NCBI GenBank assembly: GCA_016490735.1
Contig: JAEMWC010001218.1
Span: 22,501-86,500 of the forward strand
Origin: Pachyseris speciosa
Lineage: Eukaryota > Cnidaria > Anthozoa > Scleractinia > Pachyseridae
Direction: 5' to 3'
DNA: 64,000 nucleotides
Shown: positions 21,481 through 32,230 of the stretch, one piece after another
How positions within the stretch are numbered: position 1 is the first letter of the stretch
How the letters are laid out: the number at the start of each line of letters is the position of its first letter
The notes under the pieces: generated by a model
The model's database searches: none
Told to the model about the DNA's origin: nothing
What the model saw: the letters and a program-made list of their open reading frames with translations, nothing else
Made by a program: the position numbers and the translations under genes

Positions 21481-22060
21481 TTTACACTAGGCTGTTAAGT
21501 AAGACTTAAGAGCTGCCAAGTTAACCTCAACCAAATTTGTGCGTGTGAAGCTCTAAGACAAAAAAGAGAAAATATTTTACTTCGCATCTCATTATAGTCG
21601 GAAAGTTGAAACGATTCAAGAAAGTTTCGAGTGACTTGAAAACCATCCTTGAGCTTTGAGGTGGGCGAAGCCTGTCAGTCAACATTAATTAACTGCCTGG
21701 GAAAATCAACTTAAGTATATCTTGCAGTAAAAAACGGCACTTGTGTGTGAAGCGTTAGTTCGGAAAAATTTACTTGAAGTATCGAAAAATTACTTGAATT
21801 AAAATATTCCTAAGTTTACTTTGTCTCTGGTGTAAAGACTACCACTCTACTACTCTAGTGTAAAGACTCTACTAGTACTCTAACTGCTCTTACTCTAGTG
21901 TAAAGACTACCAGTATCAAAGGAAGTCTGCAGCATGAATTAAATGTAAGCTCAGATCTGCTGTTCTCTTTTTGGAGCTTAGTTTAATTGTTTGCGTTTTC
22001 GTGAATTAGTTACACAGCCTGTGACTGATTATTTCAGTATAGTTATACTTCGATAGAAAA
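21481..22060. other. Unassigned sequence with short GTAAAGACTAC repeats
   Basis: No gene seen. Around 21828-21915 the motif CTAGTGTAAAGACT recurs three times. It flanks the left end of the hAT element. Confidence 0.4.
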
Positions 22061-22494
22061 CAGGGCCGTACCTAGGATTTTTTGTCTGCGGGGGCAAACT
22101 CCGCACACCTTCACAGGGGTCTCCCGTATACAGACAGGGTTTCTAGTTAGACGTTTTGTTTTTACCCCTGCACAGAAGGTTGCCTCTAAGACCTTTAAGG
22201 AAACAAACCACACTGATGCTTTTTGTTTTAAATTGTCATGATTTATTATGGCATAAACACCTTGTTTAGTTTGAAATTGCCCCGAGGTCTCTGCTACACA
22301 ATGATGATTTATATACCATCTTTAACTCAAGCTATACTGTGAACATCAGTTTAACACTTTGTATGGATGGTTTCAAAAATGGGGTGAAATCCTTCGTTAG
22401 TTTGAACAGAGATTGGCTTGAAGGAACTAAACTAAAACTGCAGGTTTCGGTATCAGAATACCAAGTCTCAGAAACGAGTCTATATAAGGCTGTT

Positions 22495-24724
22495 CTAGAT
22501 TCTTCTCCAATATGACTTCATGTCATAGATTTCTTTTGGAGTGGGAATGAAGTCCGTTCCGCGATGAATTAACAGCATAGCAAGGCCACTTAATCGATCT
22601 TCTGTCATTGATGACCGAGTCCATAACTTCAGACGGCGTAGGGCTGAGAAGGAGCGTTCGCAACTGACGCTTCCGACGGGGGTGGTTAGAAAGATCGACA
22701 GCACCTTGTGAATGGCGGGAAATTCTTGCGGACTGCAATCAGGCATTGCTCCCTCTTGTTCTGACTCTGGCTCCATCGCGTGTTTCATCCTCCACCTTGC
22801 CAGCTCTGCGTCAAAATTAGACTTCTCCGAGAAATCTAGATGCTTGCTGAAGTAGTTCTTGATCTTCTCGATATGCCTGTCAGTTAGATTGGGCAAGTAC
22901 AAAGGAACAGCTTTTGAGCAGTAACCAGGCCTTCGTGCTGGATTGAAAATCTCGTTTCAAGTTCACCGACAACGTGATCTATAAATGGATAGAACACGTT
23001 AATCCTGTAGTAGTCTGATGGCTGATCGTTGTGTGCGGCGTTTGCTCGATGGCGTTGAACAGTCGTTGTACGAGGCTTTACCAGGGTGGCGTTGATAGAG
23101 TCAGCTACCTGGCTGATTCGACTCCACACCTTCTGCCAGGATTCATCTCCTCTTGCTGATTTAATGCATTCTTTGGCGAGAGTTACGCTTTGGTATGCAT
23201 CGCCAAGGTTACAACTCTTAGCTTGTAGGGACTTTGTTACTTGGGCTAAAAATGACAGAACAAACTGAGATACTGTCAAAGCGACTATGAATTCAGAGTC
23301 TTGGAGAAGACGTGAATAAGCTGAAGCATCACGTTTAGCATCGCCACTGCTTGATGACGAAATTTCATCAAGAGCTAGAAGTACAGAGCCATATTTAGCA
23401 AGAAGAGCAGAGAGGGTAGTAACTTTTGCACTCCAACGAGTAGCACAGAATTTAGGTACAGTCTGTCGCTTGCTTCCCTCTTCCAATGTTTTGGCAGATT
23501 CATCTTCTTCATCTTCATCAGCACATGAAACTAGAGCGCTTAACAGTTCACTGTCATCGGTGGCCGCGGCAGTCTGAAGAAATATTTCTTTCCTTTTGGC
23601 GCTGCCATTAAGAAACCACATAAGTTTGCTGACGTTATCAAACAGATTCTGAATAAATTGCACAGCTTTGCAACCACTCGAAATTGCAAGGTTCAAAACG
23701 TGGGACCTGCAGTGAACGTGCGTGGCATTAGGGTACTTCTCTGCAACTTTAGCTTGCACACCATTCCTACTTGAACTCATGACGCTTGCTCCATCATATC
23801 CTTGGCCAACTAGGCCGGACATATTAAAGCCCCATTCTTGTAGTGCGTGTAACAAGGTATCCGCAATGGTCTGGGCATCCAATTTTTCAAGCCTTACGAA
23901 TCCAATAAATTCTTCACAGATTTCATTCTCACTGCTGAGATATCGCACACATATACTGAGTTGTTCAGTTGTAGAACAATCTTGTGTTTCGTCGGCCATT
24001 ACACTCCAATACTTTGGTATTGATGCCCGGACACGGTTTCTTATGAAACTGTCGCACACATTGATTATTTCGTTCTGAATCCTCGGAGACGTGTACTTAG
24101 CATTACCGGAAGCATGATCCAAATGGTCTTTGAGTTCTGGATCGTATTTGGATTTCCAGTCAACAAAGAAGGAGAAATTACCATCTTCATTTCTTTTAGA
24201 GGGATCCCAATTGCCTCTTAATGGAATGCCCCTCTGTCCCAATGCAATGACTACATCAATAATAGACAGGACGCCTTTCATTGTGCGATGCTGTTGCTCG
24301 GCTGCCTGTCTTTGTAGTCTTGCACTGATGTCATTGCCTGGGCGGCGTGTCTTTAGGAAGTTAGTCATCTTTTCCTCTGAAAGTTGGTGTTCTTCACTAC
24401 GCGCATGGGTGTCAAGGCGCTCATCACCTGCTTTTTTCCAGTTTTTGAAGCCCTTTGAGATAAATGGCGATTCATTTGGACCAGTATTGTTGGAAAAACA
24501 TATACAACAGATACAGTGAGCTGTGTCATTTCTAATGCTGTAACGCAGCCATGGCCGCTTGTCCATCCATGATAGTTGGAAACGCCTTCCGGCTGTTGTC
24601 GGAAACTTGAATCCGTGCGAAAAACTAAACTTTACGGTTAGAAGCTCAAGCTTTTGGTCGTCTGATAAAGTTTTACCGGTATAATTCGCAGGGGCATTGG
24701 GATCTCTAACACATGGACTTGGGT
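22495..24724 (-). pseudogene. hAT transposase main exon (TTF zinc finger, DUF4371, dimerisation), one frameshift
   Basis: The exon begins after an acceptor at 24725-24726, with DPSPCVRDPNAPANYTG. It then shows a TTF-type zinc finger (CICCICF...THARSEEHQ), the DUF4371 segment, the first catalytic aspartate region (MADETQDCSTTEQLSI), a second-aspartate region (VGQGYDGASVM), CRSHVLNLAIS and CATRWSAK. The C-terminal hAT dimerisation region (SCERSFSALRRLKLWTRSSM) is in another frame. A one-base shift near 22905-22912 separates the two frames; joined, they read continuously, like ZMYM1/p52rIPK-type hAT transposases. It cuts and pastes DNA in the nucleus when intact. Apart from the single shift the frame is clean, so the copy is young or the shift is a sequencing error. 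Confidence 0.88.
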
Positions 24725-24801
24725 CTGCAAATAAATTAATAAAATAACGCGAGCTGCGACTGACTGTTAATTAAAAGCAAGAGCTGTCATATATATATAT
24801 T

Positions 24802-24807
24802 TTTATT
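24802..24807 (-). terminator. Poly(A) signal AATAAA downstream of the F-box ORF
   Basis: On the minus strand AATAAA occurs about 67 nt after the F-box stop codon and before the transposase acceptor. This would allow the F-box exon to act as an alternative terminal exon. Confidence 0.5.
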
Positions 24808-24873
24808 GACACTTTCTTTTTTCAGCCATTACTACTCTATTTCTCACAGAACCTATTACACATGAGTCTTAAT

Positions 24874-25617
24874 TTATTCTACTTCATCATGGTACAAAAA
24901 TCCCGGGAGGTTTACTCGTTTGACGTGATCTAACAGATCCTCCCCAAACTCTACATGTTTAAAATCTTGTACAAATTCTTCCCACAAGTTAGGAGGCCCC
25001 CAGCATGGTGAAAATGAAAACGCCAGCAGTTTGCACTGCTGCAAAACATCGCGGGCTTGTTCTACTGTTATTGAGCCGCACCAATTGGCAACTACGTTCC
25101 TTACGTCAGGCAGACTCCTGATTATGGAAACGAGTGAATTTCCTTCTATCTGAAAGCAATTCCCTACTTTTAAACCTTGCAGCCCTCTCTTGTTTTTCAG
25201 GGATAGTGTTAAACTACTTTCCTTCACATTTTGGCAGCTTGTTATGTCAAGGTATCTTAAAAATGGCATGCTTTGTATAAAACACAAAGTGAAAATTGAC
25301 GTATTGTACGCCAGGTCTAAGTGGACAAGGTTGACACAATCGTTCAGAGTATTTTCTATCAGATTTGTACATCCTAATTGTCGTTTAGAATAACGAAAAC
25401 CGAGATGTGTTATATGTTTAGCGTGCCCAAAAACAGAATGAAATGAAGAAAGTGTAAATTCTGAATTAGTATCAACTATCTTCCAAAACTTTGGTGTATG
25501 GACGGCTTGGTGAAAGAGTTTGCACACTGGCGCCAGTTGCTGAAGTCGTTCCTCTATTGAAAACCACTTAAAAATTTCCGCCAGAACTTCGATGGGCCAG
25601 CGGTTTTCTTCTATCAT
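24874..25617 (-). CDS. F-box/leucine-rich-repeat protein encoded inside the hAT element
   Basis: From ATG 25617 the 247-aa frame starts MIEENRWPIEVLAEIFKWFS. Residues about 6-47 form an F-box (WPIEVLAEIF, LAPVCKLFHQAV, PKFWK). Irregular LRR-like units follow: CVNLVHLDLAYN, MPFLRYLDITSCQNV and GLQGLKVGNCFQI. F-box proteins bind SKP1 and bring substrates to SCF ubiquitin ligases; the LRRs would choose the substrate. The frame has no breaks. An acceptor TTTTCCTGTTTTAG at 25626-25627 precedes GAGGAATAATG. The acidic exon at 25852 joins this acceptor in frame, giving STSTEGGIMIEENRW. It could instead use its own ATG. Confidence 0.75.
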   Translation of the reverse strand: MIEENRWPIEVLAEIFKWFSIEERLQQLAPVCKLFHQAVHTPKFWKIVDTNSEFTLSSFHSVFGHAKHITHLGFRYSKRQLGCTNLIENTLNDCVNLVHLDLAYNTSIFTLCFIQSMPFLRYLDITSCQNVKESSLTLSLKNKRGLQGLKVGNCFQIEGNSLVSIIRSLPDVRNVVANWCGSITVEQARDVLQQCKLLAFSFSPCWGPPNLWEEFVQDFKHVEFGEDLLDHVKRVNLPGFLYHDEVE

Positions 25618-25851
25618 TATTCCTCCTAAAACAGGAAAATACTTATGAAAATACTTATACATGTAAAAGAAAATTAGTTGCCACGCAACCACCCCAAATA
25701 GATTCTGCAACTTAGCTTCTTCAGTCAGTCATATCAATAAGCCCTCCAAAAATCAGAGTACCGTGACACTATTTTGCAAAACGCTGCCGATGGTTTACAA
25801 AAACCGAATATAAAGTCAAATGATAAATTCTTTCAATTGTGTTAAACGTAC

Positions 25852-25963
25852 CTTCCGTGCTAGTCGATTCCTCACTTGTTTGGCTCTCATCACTGTTCTC
25901 ATCGTTGTTCTCATCATTGGAGCTATCGAATTTTGAAACGTTAAGCTTAATTTCATCGAGTAT
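25852..25963 (-). CDS. Shared acidic exon of the hAT element
   Basis: The minus frame DEIKLNVSKFDSSNDENNDE to SQTSEESTSTE ends at donor AAG|GTACGT (last base 25852), phase 1. Its final G joins AC of the transposase exon to encode ...STSTED-PSPCVRD. It can equally join GA of the F-box exon to encode ...STSTEG-GIMIEE. Acidic N-terminal linkers of this type are common in hAT proteins. The 5' border is unresolved: an in-frame TGA lies at 25964-25966 and no in-phase link to exon 1 is found, so a small indel is likely. Confidence 0.55.
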
Positions 25964-26126
25964 TCACTGAATCACTGGACGGTTAAATTGCCATGTTGTT
26001 TTGTCCAATCTACAAAACTGTGAAGTGGCTCACCGAATTTCATACTATAACGAGCCAAGAATGAACACAGCAACCAAGGCAACTATTGGATGTATTAAAT
26101 AACACACGTTGTAGTTTGATACTTAC

Positions 26127-26194
26127 CTTTTTTTGGCGTCAAAGAAGTCCATTATACCTCGTTGAACGGGAGCCGGACGCTTTCTTCCCGACAT
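26127..26194 (-). CDS. First coding exon of the hAT element
   Basis: ATG at 26194 begins MSGRKRPAPVQRGIMDFFDA and ends KKR at donor AAAAAAAG|GTAAGT. Short basic starts with MDxFF are usual in hAT transposases. The exon lies ~340 bp inside the right TIR, as expected for the first exon. Confidence 0.6.
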
Positions 26195-26530
26195 TTTTCC
26201 AGCGGATTGAGAGAGAAACGGTTTGCAAACGTTGGCAAGAAACACGCGTCAACTGTTTCCCGCCAAATTCTAAACCACAGGCGGCCTAAATTATTTAATC
26301 ATTATTGTCAAACTCATAAGAAAACTCGTACTGGCTTTTGCCTAGAAAGATTTTCCAAAATAATTGTTTAGAATTTACATTGAAGGAAGATTTTCAGTCA
26401 ATTAGTCGGACCAATATAGCAACAAGAAATAGCCCAGCAAAATCAAGCACTATGTCAGAACAAAAAAAAAACATTTAGTTTTCCTTGCGGGGGCAACTGC
26501 CCCCCTGCCCCCCCGCTATGTACGGCCCTG

Positions 26531-27468
26531 GAAAAGCTTATTAATTGTGTATGTGTAAGGTTGAAATTGAATTGCTGCAAGAAAAACTAAAGAAGTCTTA
26601 ATATAAATTAAACAAAAAAAGTTTATCTACTACTTTGCGCATTCGTGAATCACGTGTTAGTCGAAGACCTTAGCAGTTTCTTAAGTAGCTGAATGACGGA
26701 GAAATCCTCGTGGGATTTTAATAAGCCATTTCTAAAATGCTGTTTGCCCGTGGTCCAAAGCGAGTCTTGGTACTTAAGTAATATTTACATGAAAATACCC
26801 AACTCATTTTCGGAGTCACTTTGACAGGCGACTTAAACATTCGAAAAGGAGGGAGTGGTTTTTGTTGTGCCATTCTAAATTCCACCATCAATTAATTATC
26901 TTGAATGGATATTCAACCCAATCGGTCTTAAAAAAATAATTATGCAGTTGTGGGTCAAATGTTACACAATTTATCCGCCGTTGTTCAGTAAATTAAACAA
27001 CTTTATTACGGATAAGTTGAAAAGGCTTCTCTCCTTTTTGCGAAAGAAGGAGTGTTCAGACGAGCGCGCGCAAACCAATATGAGTACTTTTATTCGTTAG
27101 AACATTAAATTTCGACTCGCGCTGCGGAAACGCCAACTTTAGGGGACGACCATTAAACTCTTGAAGGGGTGGGGGGTGATTTCTGGTCAGCAAGATTTTA
27201 TTTTTCTAGCAATATGGTGGGCAGGATATTTTTTCCCCTTCGTGCTGTAATTTTTTTCTATTACATTTGTGCTGCGTGCAATTTTTTTTCTTCCGACAAG
27301 CGCTTGGAGGAATTTTTTTTCGCAATCACCCCCCCCCCCCTCAAGAGCCCCTAACGAGCTAGGGAGGAGAATGGGTCTGATTCCGCCTCCACTCATAGAC
27401 TAAGCAGAAGTGATGCAAAGAATATTTTTACGTTGACCCTTCATTCGCGATGGTAGACCAACTTAGGC
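26531..27468. other. Unassigned sequence between the two hAT elements
   Basis: It contains T-rich and C-rich tracts (27200-27350) but no exon or inverted ends that I can recognise. Confidence 0.4.
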
Positions 27469-27554
27469 CAATTTTCCCATCTTTCAACCCAATAAAAAGC
27501 CAAAAGGTTTAAAAGCAACCAAGTGTGTCTAAGGAAAAAGGCATAAACGTTTTG
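27469..27554 (+). repeat. 86-bp segment identical to 21285-21370
   Basis: Perfect copy of the insert between the 111-bp duplicates. This locus is the likely source because it is embedded in unique-looking sequence without a local duplication. Confidence 0.85.
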
Positions 27555-27849
27555 TTGAAAACTTAAAAAATACATGTAGGCCATTTAATCAAGGCACGAT
27601 TTTGCTGATTTTGGTTTGCCGTTGAAGCCAGAGTCATTATTCTGCGAAATTGTGTCCTTTCATCCATCGAAAAACTGACTTGTTGGTCAAGGTTAGAAGT
27701 TGTAGGGCCGTGGCAAGCCTTGAGAAACTGAGGAGGCACAGAGATTTTACAAGTAGCTTGTTGTTGAAAAGGGCTGGTATTGGTCACTTTATCTTGAAAC
27801 CACTCAATGTTTCTTCACCTGCAGTCTTTCATTTTTGTGATTTCGTGGT

Positions 27850-29239
27850 CGTTTTAGACTGTCTGATTTGCTTTAGAGGCAAATACAGACTTTGAAGGAA
27901 GGTCGTACTGTGAAAACTCCTCAAACTAATGCTGGTCCGTTGGTTGCCTCCCACAAATAAATAGGCGACTTCAACTCTTTCCATACCATCTGTCATGCAA
28001 GTCCTTGTGGACATGCAGAAGCATAAGGTGGTTAAGCCCGACCTTTCCTGTGGTTGAACACAGGAATGTCTTAACCCACTTTAAAGCAGAGAAACAGCGC
28101 TCACTGACGGCGTTGGTAGCTGGCATGACAAACATAACATTACCAAGTGTGAAACTCTCAGTAAGTAGGAGGTTGCGAGCATTGCAGAGTGATTGAAAAA
28201 AGTCCAGGAGATCAGTAATGTGAAATCGGGAGGTGTCGTACCCCACTGACTGCGACATGTCTGGAAGAAGGAACAGCTGGGGTTCTAATTTGTACTGCTG
28301 CAGGTCAGTATATCCCCGTATACGGCCATCACTTTCGTTAGTTTTTCTTCGTGGTATTCGCCTGCTATTGCCTTCAGAAGAAGTTCCTGTATGCTTTGGT
28401 AGGCCCAGAAGTCCTTCTGGTTAAATGTAGTTCCAATACATTCTATCGTCACATCAACTGCTGAATAATTCCTGTGGCGGAAATGTTCGTTGGGTGTAGA
28501 AGGGAAATAATGTGTGCCTCTGTCTCCTACCTCTGTTCGCGTTTCAACTCGACATTTTTTTGACAGCTGTGGCTAAGTCACTATATCCACCTCGCTTTTC
28601 TTCTTTAACAATCTCGTCCAAAACAAATCAAACGCACCTTTATTTGTATCTGTTGATAGAGAACTGCATACATCCTCAGCTATCACTGTCCTTGGGCCGC
28701 TGACGTGGTGTAATCTTGCAATAAGCGGCTCAGATTGTCAGTGTGCTTCAAGACAAACTTTCATAACCCGCACCCAAAGAAGAATGGAAAAGTTGTCATA
28801 ATCCCTTGCACTCATCGAATTCGTGCCTTCATCTCCATGTCTTTGCAAACCTCGAGTAACCACTCCCACAGCTCCACGTGGTTTCACAGATACACTGCAA
28901 ACGAATCTCCGCGTACAGTCCACCTTGTTGGGCAGAAATCACGCACTCCTCTTGATTCGTTTTGAGTTTCGGCCCTTATCTTATCCAACTTTGTGTTTCT
29001 CTGAGGGGACTTTTTTCCTAGCTTCGCGATCGCTCTTGTTTCTGTGAATCAACTCATGTAATAAAAAGGAGAAACATTAACTGGAAGAATAACATACTAT
29101 AGTTTATCAGGAATGATCTCTTTAACAGTTATTGAAGTCTTGCAATTGTTTCAACATTTTATTGCAAACTTCTTAATTTGGGGTTGGAGAAAAACTGAGC
29201 GAGGGGAACGCCCCCGTCCCTCGCCTTGTTATGGCCCTG
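27850..29239 (-). pseudogene. Decayed second hAT transposase (KDE-type, with one TIR)
   Basis: Fragments in several minus frames are recognisable: RDFCPTRWTVRGDSFAVYL and WEWLLEVCKDMEMKARI (28800-28960), QLFLLPDMSQSVGYDTSRFH and the dimerisation core VSERCFSALKWVKTFLCST with LNHLMLLHVHKD (28000-28300), and a frame-shifted FVGGNQR end near 27940. The outer end at 29239 is a hAT-type terminus (...TTGTTATGGCCCTG). The matching end on the left is not found. Frameshifts and stops make it non-functional. It is a different family from the hAT at 22061. Confidence 0.75.
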
Positions 29240-29509
29240 AAGTTGTCAAACGTTTGGTCAAGTTCAGTATTATAAAATAGTTTATTTTTATCAGTACAAA
29301 AGAAAAAACCAAAAAACAAGAAAACAAAAGATGAAAATACTGGGGCGTCTAAAAGGAACTGCTAAATCTTAAAATGTAAATGACTGTTTGGTCTGTTATC
29401 AGCTAGCAGCAAAAATTGATTTTTTACAAGACAAGTGTTCAGTAAAAATCGGTTGAGAACGTACAAATTCGGTTGTTAACCTCGTTTAAAAAAGAACCCG
29501 CAATAGGCC

Positions 29510-29681
29510 ATTTCTGAATTACCTTTAGCATCTTTTTCAAAACGAGGCCTGGTGCTCATCCTTTCATATGAAAATGAGTTTAATTTGCATGGGAATGGAA
29601 ACTAATTTTCATATCAAAAGATGAGCACCATGACTTGCTTTGAAACAAAGGCCAAACGGTAATCAATTCGCAAATAGCCTT
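29510..29681. repeat. Palindromic MITE
   Basis: AGGCCATTT(29511) pairs with AAATAGCCT (29673-29681). The inner arms GGTGCTCATCCTTTCATATG and TTTTCATATCAAAAGATGAGCACC pair strongly around a ~25-bp loop. Confidence 0.7.
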
Positions 29682-30029
29682 TTATTGCCGTCTTTAAAAC
29701 CTGTAGGGTTGCCAATAGATTACAACTTAGCTTGAAACAAAAGAATACCTCCATTACTCTCTTGTCTTCATAAAAATCCCTTTTTTTTTTTTAAACCCAA
29801 TCGCGTTTCGTGCTTTGATAAAAGAAGATCCTTAATGTAGCTTTTTAGAAATCAGCTGTTCTAGCTGAACTGCAGCTACAAAAGAAGTGGTTAAAATTCC
29901 TTGTTGTCTGTTCTTACATGCTTGGACCCATGCTTGACATATTTACCTTGCCTTGGAAGACAGTCTCATGCTTGCTAATGTAATTTTGCATTTAGTTGAA
30001 GATCAAGTGAATAGACATTTTTCAACCTC
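29682..30029. other. Unassigned AT-rich sequence before the right minisatellite arm
   Basis: No gene or repeat recognised. It contains a poly-T run near 29780. Confidence 0.4.
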
Positions 30030-32145
30030 TTCGTTCAGTTAAAGCACCTCAAGTAGTACAAGCAGCTCAAGAAGGACAAGCAACTCAAGGAGTACAAGCA
30101 TCTCAAGTGGTACGGGCAACCCAAGGAGTAAAAGCAACGCAAGGAGTACAAGCAACTCAAGTAGTTAAAGCACCTCAAGGAGTACAAGCAACTCAAGCAG
30201 TACAAGCACCTCAAGTAGTACAAGCAACTCAAGGAGTAGAAGCAACCCAAGAAGTAAAAGCACCTCAAGTAGTACAAGCACCTCAAGGAGTACAAGCACC
30301 TCAAGTAGTAGAAGCAACCAAAGCAGTACAACCACCTCAAGTAGTAGAAGCAACTCAAGTAGTACAAGCACCTCAAGTAGTACAAGCACCTCAAGGAGTA
30401 CAAGCACCTCAAGTGGTAGAAGCAACCAAAGTAGTACAAGCAACTCAAGTAGTACAAGCACCTCAAGGAGTAGAAGCACCTCACGTAGTAGAACTGAACC
30501 AAAGTAGTACAAGCACCTCAAGGAGTACAAGCACCTCAAGTAGTACAAGCACCTCAAGGAGTACAAGCACCTCAAGGAGTATAAGCACCTCAAGTAGTAC
30601 AAGCACCTCAAGTAGTACAAGCACCTCAAGGAGTACAAGCATCTCAAGTAGTACAAGCAACCCAAGTAGTACAAGCACCTCAAGTAGTACAAGCACCCCA
30701 AGGAGTAGAAGCACCTCAAGTAGTACAAGCACCTCAAGTGGTAGAAGCAACCAAAGTAGTACAAGCACCTCAAGTGGTAGAAGCAACCAAAGTAGTACAA
30801 GCAACTCAAGTAGTACAAGCACCTCAAGGAGTAGAAGCACCTCAAGTGGTAGAAGCACCTCAAGTAGTAGAAACAACCAAAGTAGTACAAGCACCTCAAG
30901 GAGTACAAGCACCTCAAGTAGTATAAGCAACCCAAGTAGTACAAGCACCTCAAGTAGTATAAGCAACCCAAGTAGTACAAGCACCTCAAGGAGTACAAGC
31001 ACCTCAAGTAGTACAAGCAACCCAAGTAGTACAAGCACCTCAAGTAGTACAAGCACCCCAAGGAGTAGAAGCACCTCAAGTAGTACAAGCACCTCAAGTG
31101 GTAGAAGCAACCAAAGTAGTACAAGCACCTCAAGTGGTAGAAGCAACCAAAGTAGTACAAGCAACTCAAGTAGTACAAGCACCTCAAGGAGTAGAAGCAC
31201 CTCAAGTGGTAGAAGCACCTCAAGTAGTAGAAACAACCAAAGTAGTACAAGCACCTCAAGGAGTACAAGCACCTCAAGTAGTATAAGCAACCCAAGTAGT
31301 ACAAGCACCTCAAGTAGTATAAGCAACCCAAGTAGTACAAGCACCTCAAGGAGTACAAGCACCTCAAGTAGTACAAGCACCTCAAGGAGTACAAGCACCT
31401 CAAGGAGTACAAGCACCTCAAGTAGTACAAGCACCTCAAGTAGTATAAGCACCTCAAGTAGTACAAGCACCTCAAGGAGTACAAGCAACTCAAGTAGTAC
31501 AAGCAACTCAAGTAGTACAAGCACCTCAAGTAGTACAAGCACCTCAAGTAGTACAAGCACCTCAAGGAGTACAAGTACCTCAAGGAGTACAAGCACCTCA
31601 AGTAGTATAAGCACCTCAAGGAGTATAAGCACCTCAAGTAGTACAAGCACCTCAAGGAGTACAAGCACCTCAAGTAGTATAAGCAACCCAAGTAGTGCAA
31701 GCACCTCAAGTAGTACAAGCACCTCAAGGAGTACAAGCAACTCAAGTAGTACAAGCAACTCAAGTAGTACAAGCACCTCAAGTAGTACAAGCACCTCAAG
31801 GAGTACAAGCACCTCAAGGAGTACAAGCACCTCAAGTAGTATAAGCACCTCAAGTAGTACAAGCACCTCAAGGAGTACAAGCACCTCAAGTAGTATAAGC
31901 AACCCAAGTAGTGCAAGCACCTCAAGTAGTACAAGCACCTCAAGTAGTATAAGCACCTCAAGTAGTACAACCACCTCAAGTAGTACAAGCACCTCAAGTA
32001 GTATAAGCACCTCAAGTAGTACAAGCACCTCAAGGAGTAGAAGCACCTGAAGTAGTAAAAGCACCTGAAGTAGTAAAAGCAACGCAAGGAAAACAAGCAG
32101 ATTAAGCAGTACAAGCCATTCAAGTAGTAGAAGTAACTCAAGCAA
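30030..32145 (-). repeat. 18-bp minisatellite array, right arm (~117 copies)
   Basis: Same unit as the left arm but on the opposite strand (plus strand AGTAGTACAAGCACCTCA). Long ORFs on both strands (up to 661 codons) are by-products of the stop-free 18-bp unit. The segment from about 30643 to 31019 is repeated exactly 360 bp (20 units) to the right. Units next to the TIR (32040-32145) are the most diverged. Confidence 0.95.
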
Positions 32146-32229
32146 CGCAAGGAGTATAAGCACTACATATACCATAAAAGGGATCTTATAGAGGGAGACT
32201 ATATGGGTTCTTCCCATGGAGTATATGCC
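32146..32229 (-). repeat. Right TIR of the 15-kb element
   Basis: Perfect inverted copy of 17252-17335, followed by the target duplication CGATTTGG. Confidence 0.85.
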
Positions 32230-32230
32230 C

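Larger units (their letters stand above)
22061..26530 (-). mobile_element. hAT transposon carrying an F-box/LRR exon
   Basis: The ends are CAGGGCCGTACCTAGG and, inverted, CCGCTATGTACGGCCCTG. Both are followed inward by GC-rich GCGGGGGCAA tracts, the usual hAT terminus style. On the minus strand the element holds a first exon (26127-26194), an acidic exon (25852-25963), an F-box/LRR exon (24874-25625) with its own AATAAA, and a large transposase exon (22495-24724). The flanks share only GAAAA (5 bp) rather than the 8-bp duplication expected for hAT. Confidence 0.85.

Noticed and set aside
22523..22738. 71-codon minus-strand ORF and the plus-strand ORFs at 23086, 23722 and 24130
   Set aside because: Other-frame shadows of the hAT transposase exon.
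17251..32230. Shared promoter cassette driving two unrelated ORFs
   Set aside because: The identical 84-bp blocks plus 8-bp direct repeats outside them are better explained as the two ends of one inserted element than as two separate promoter modules.
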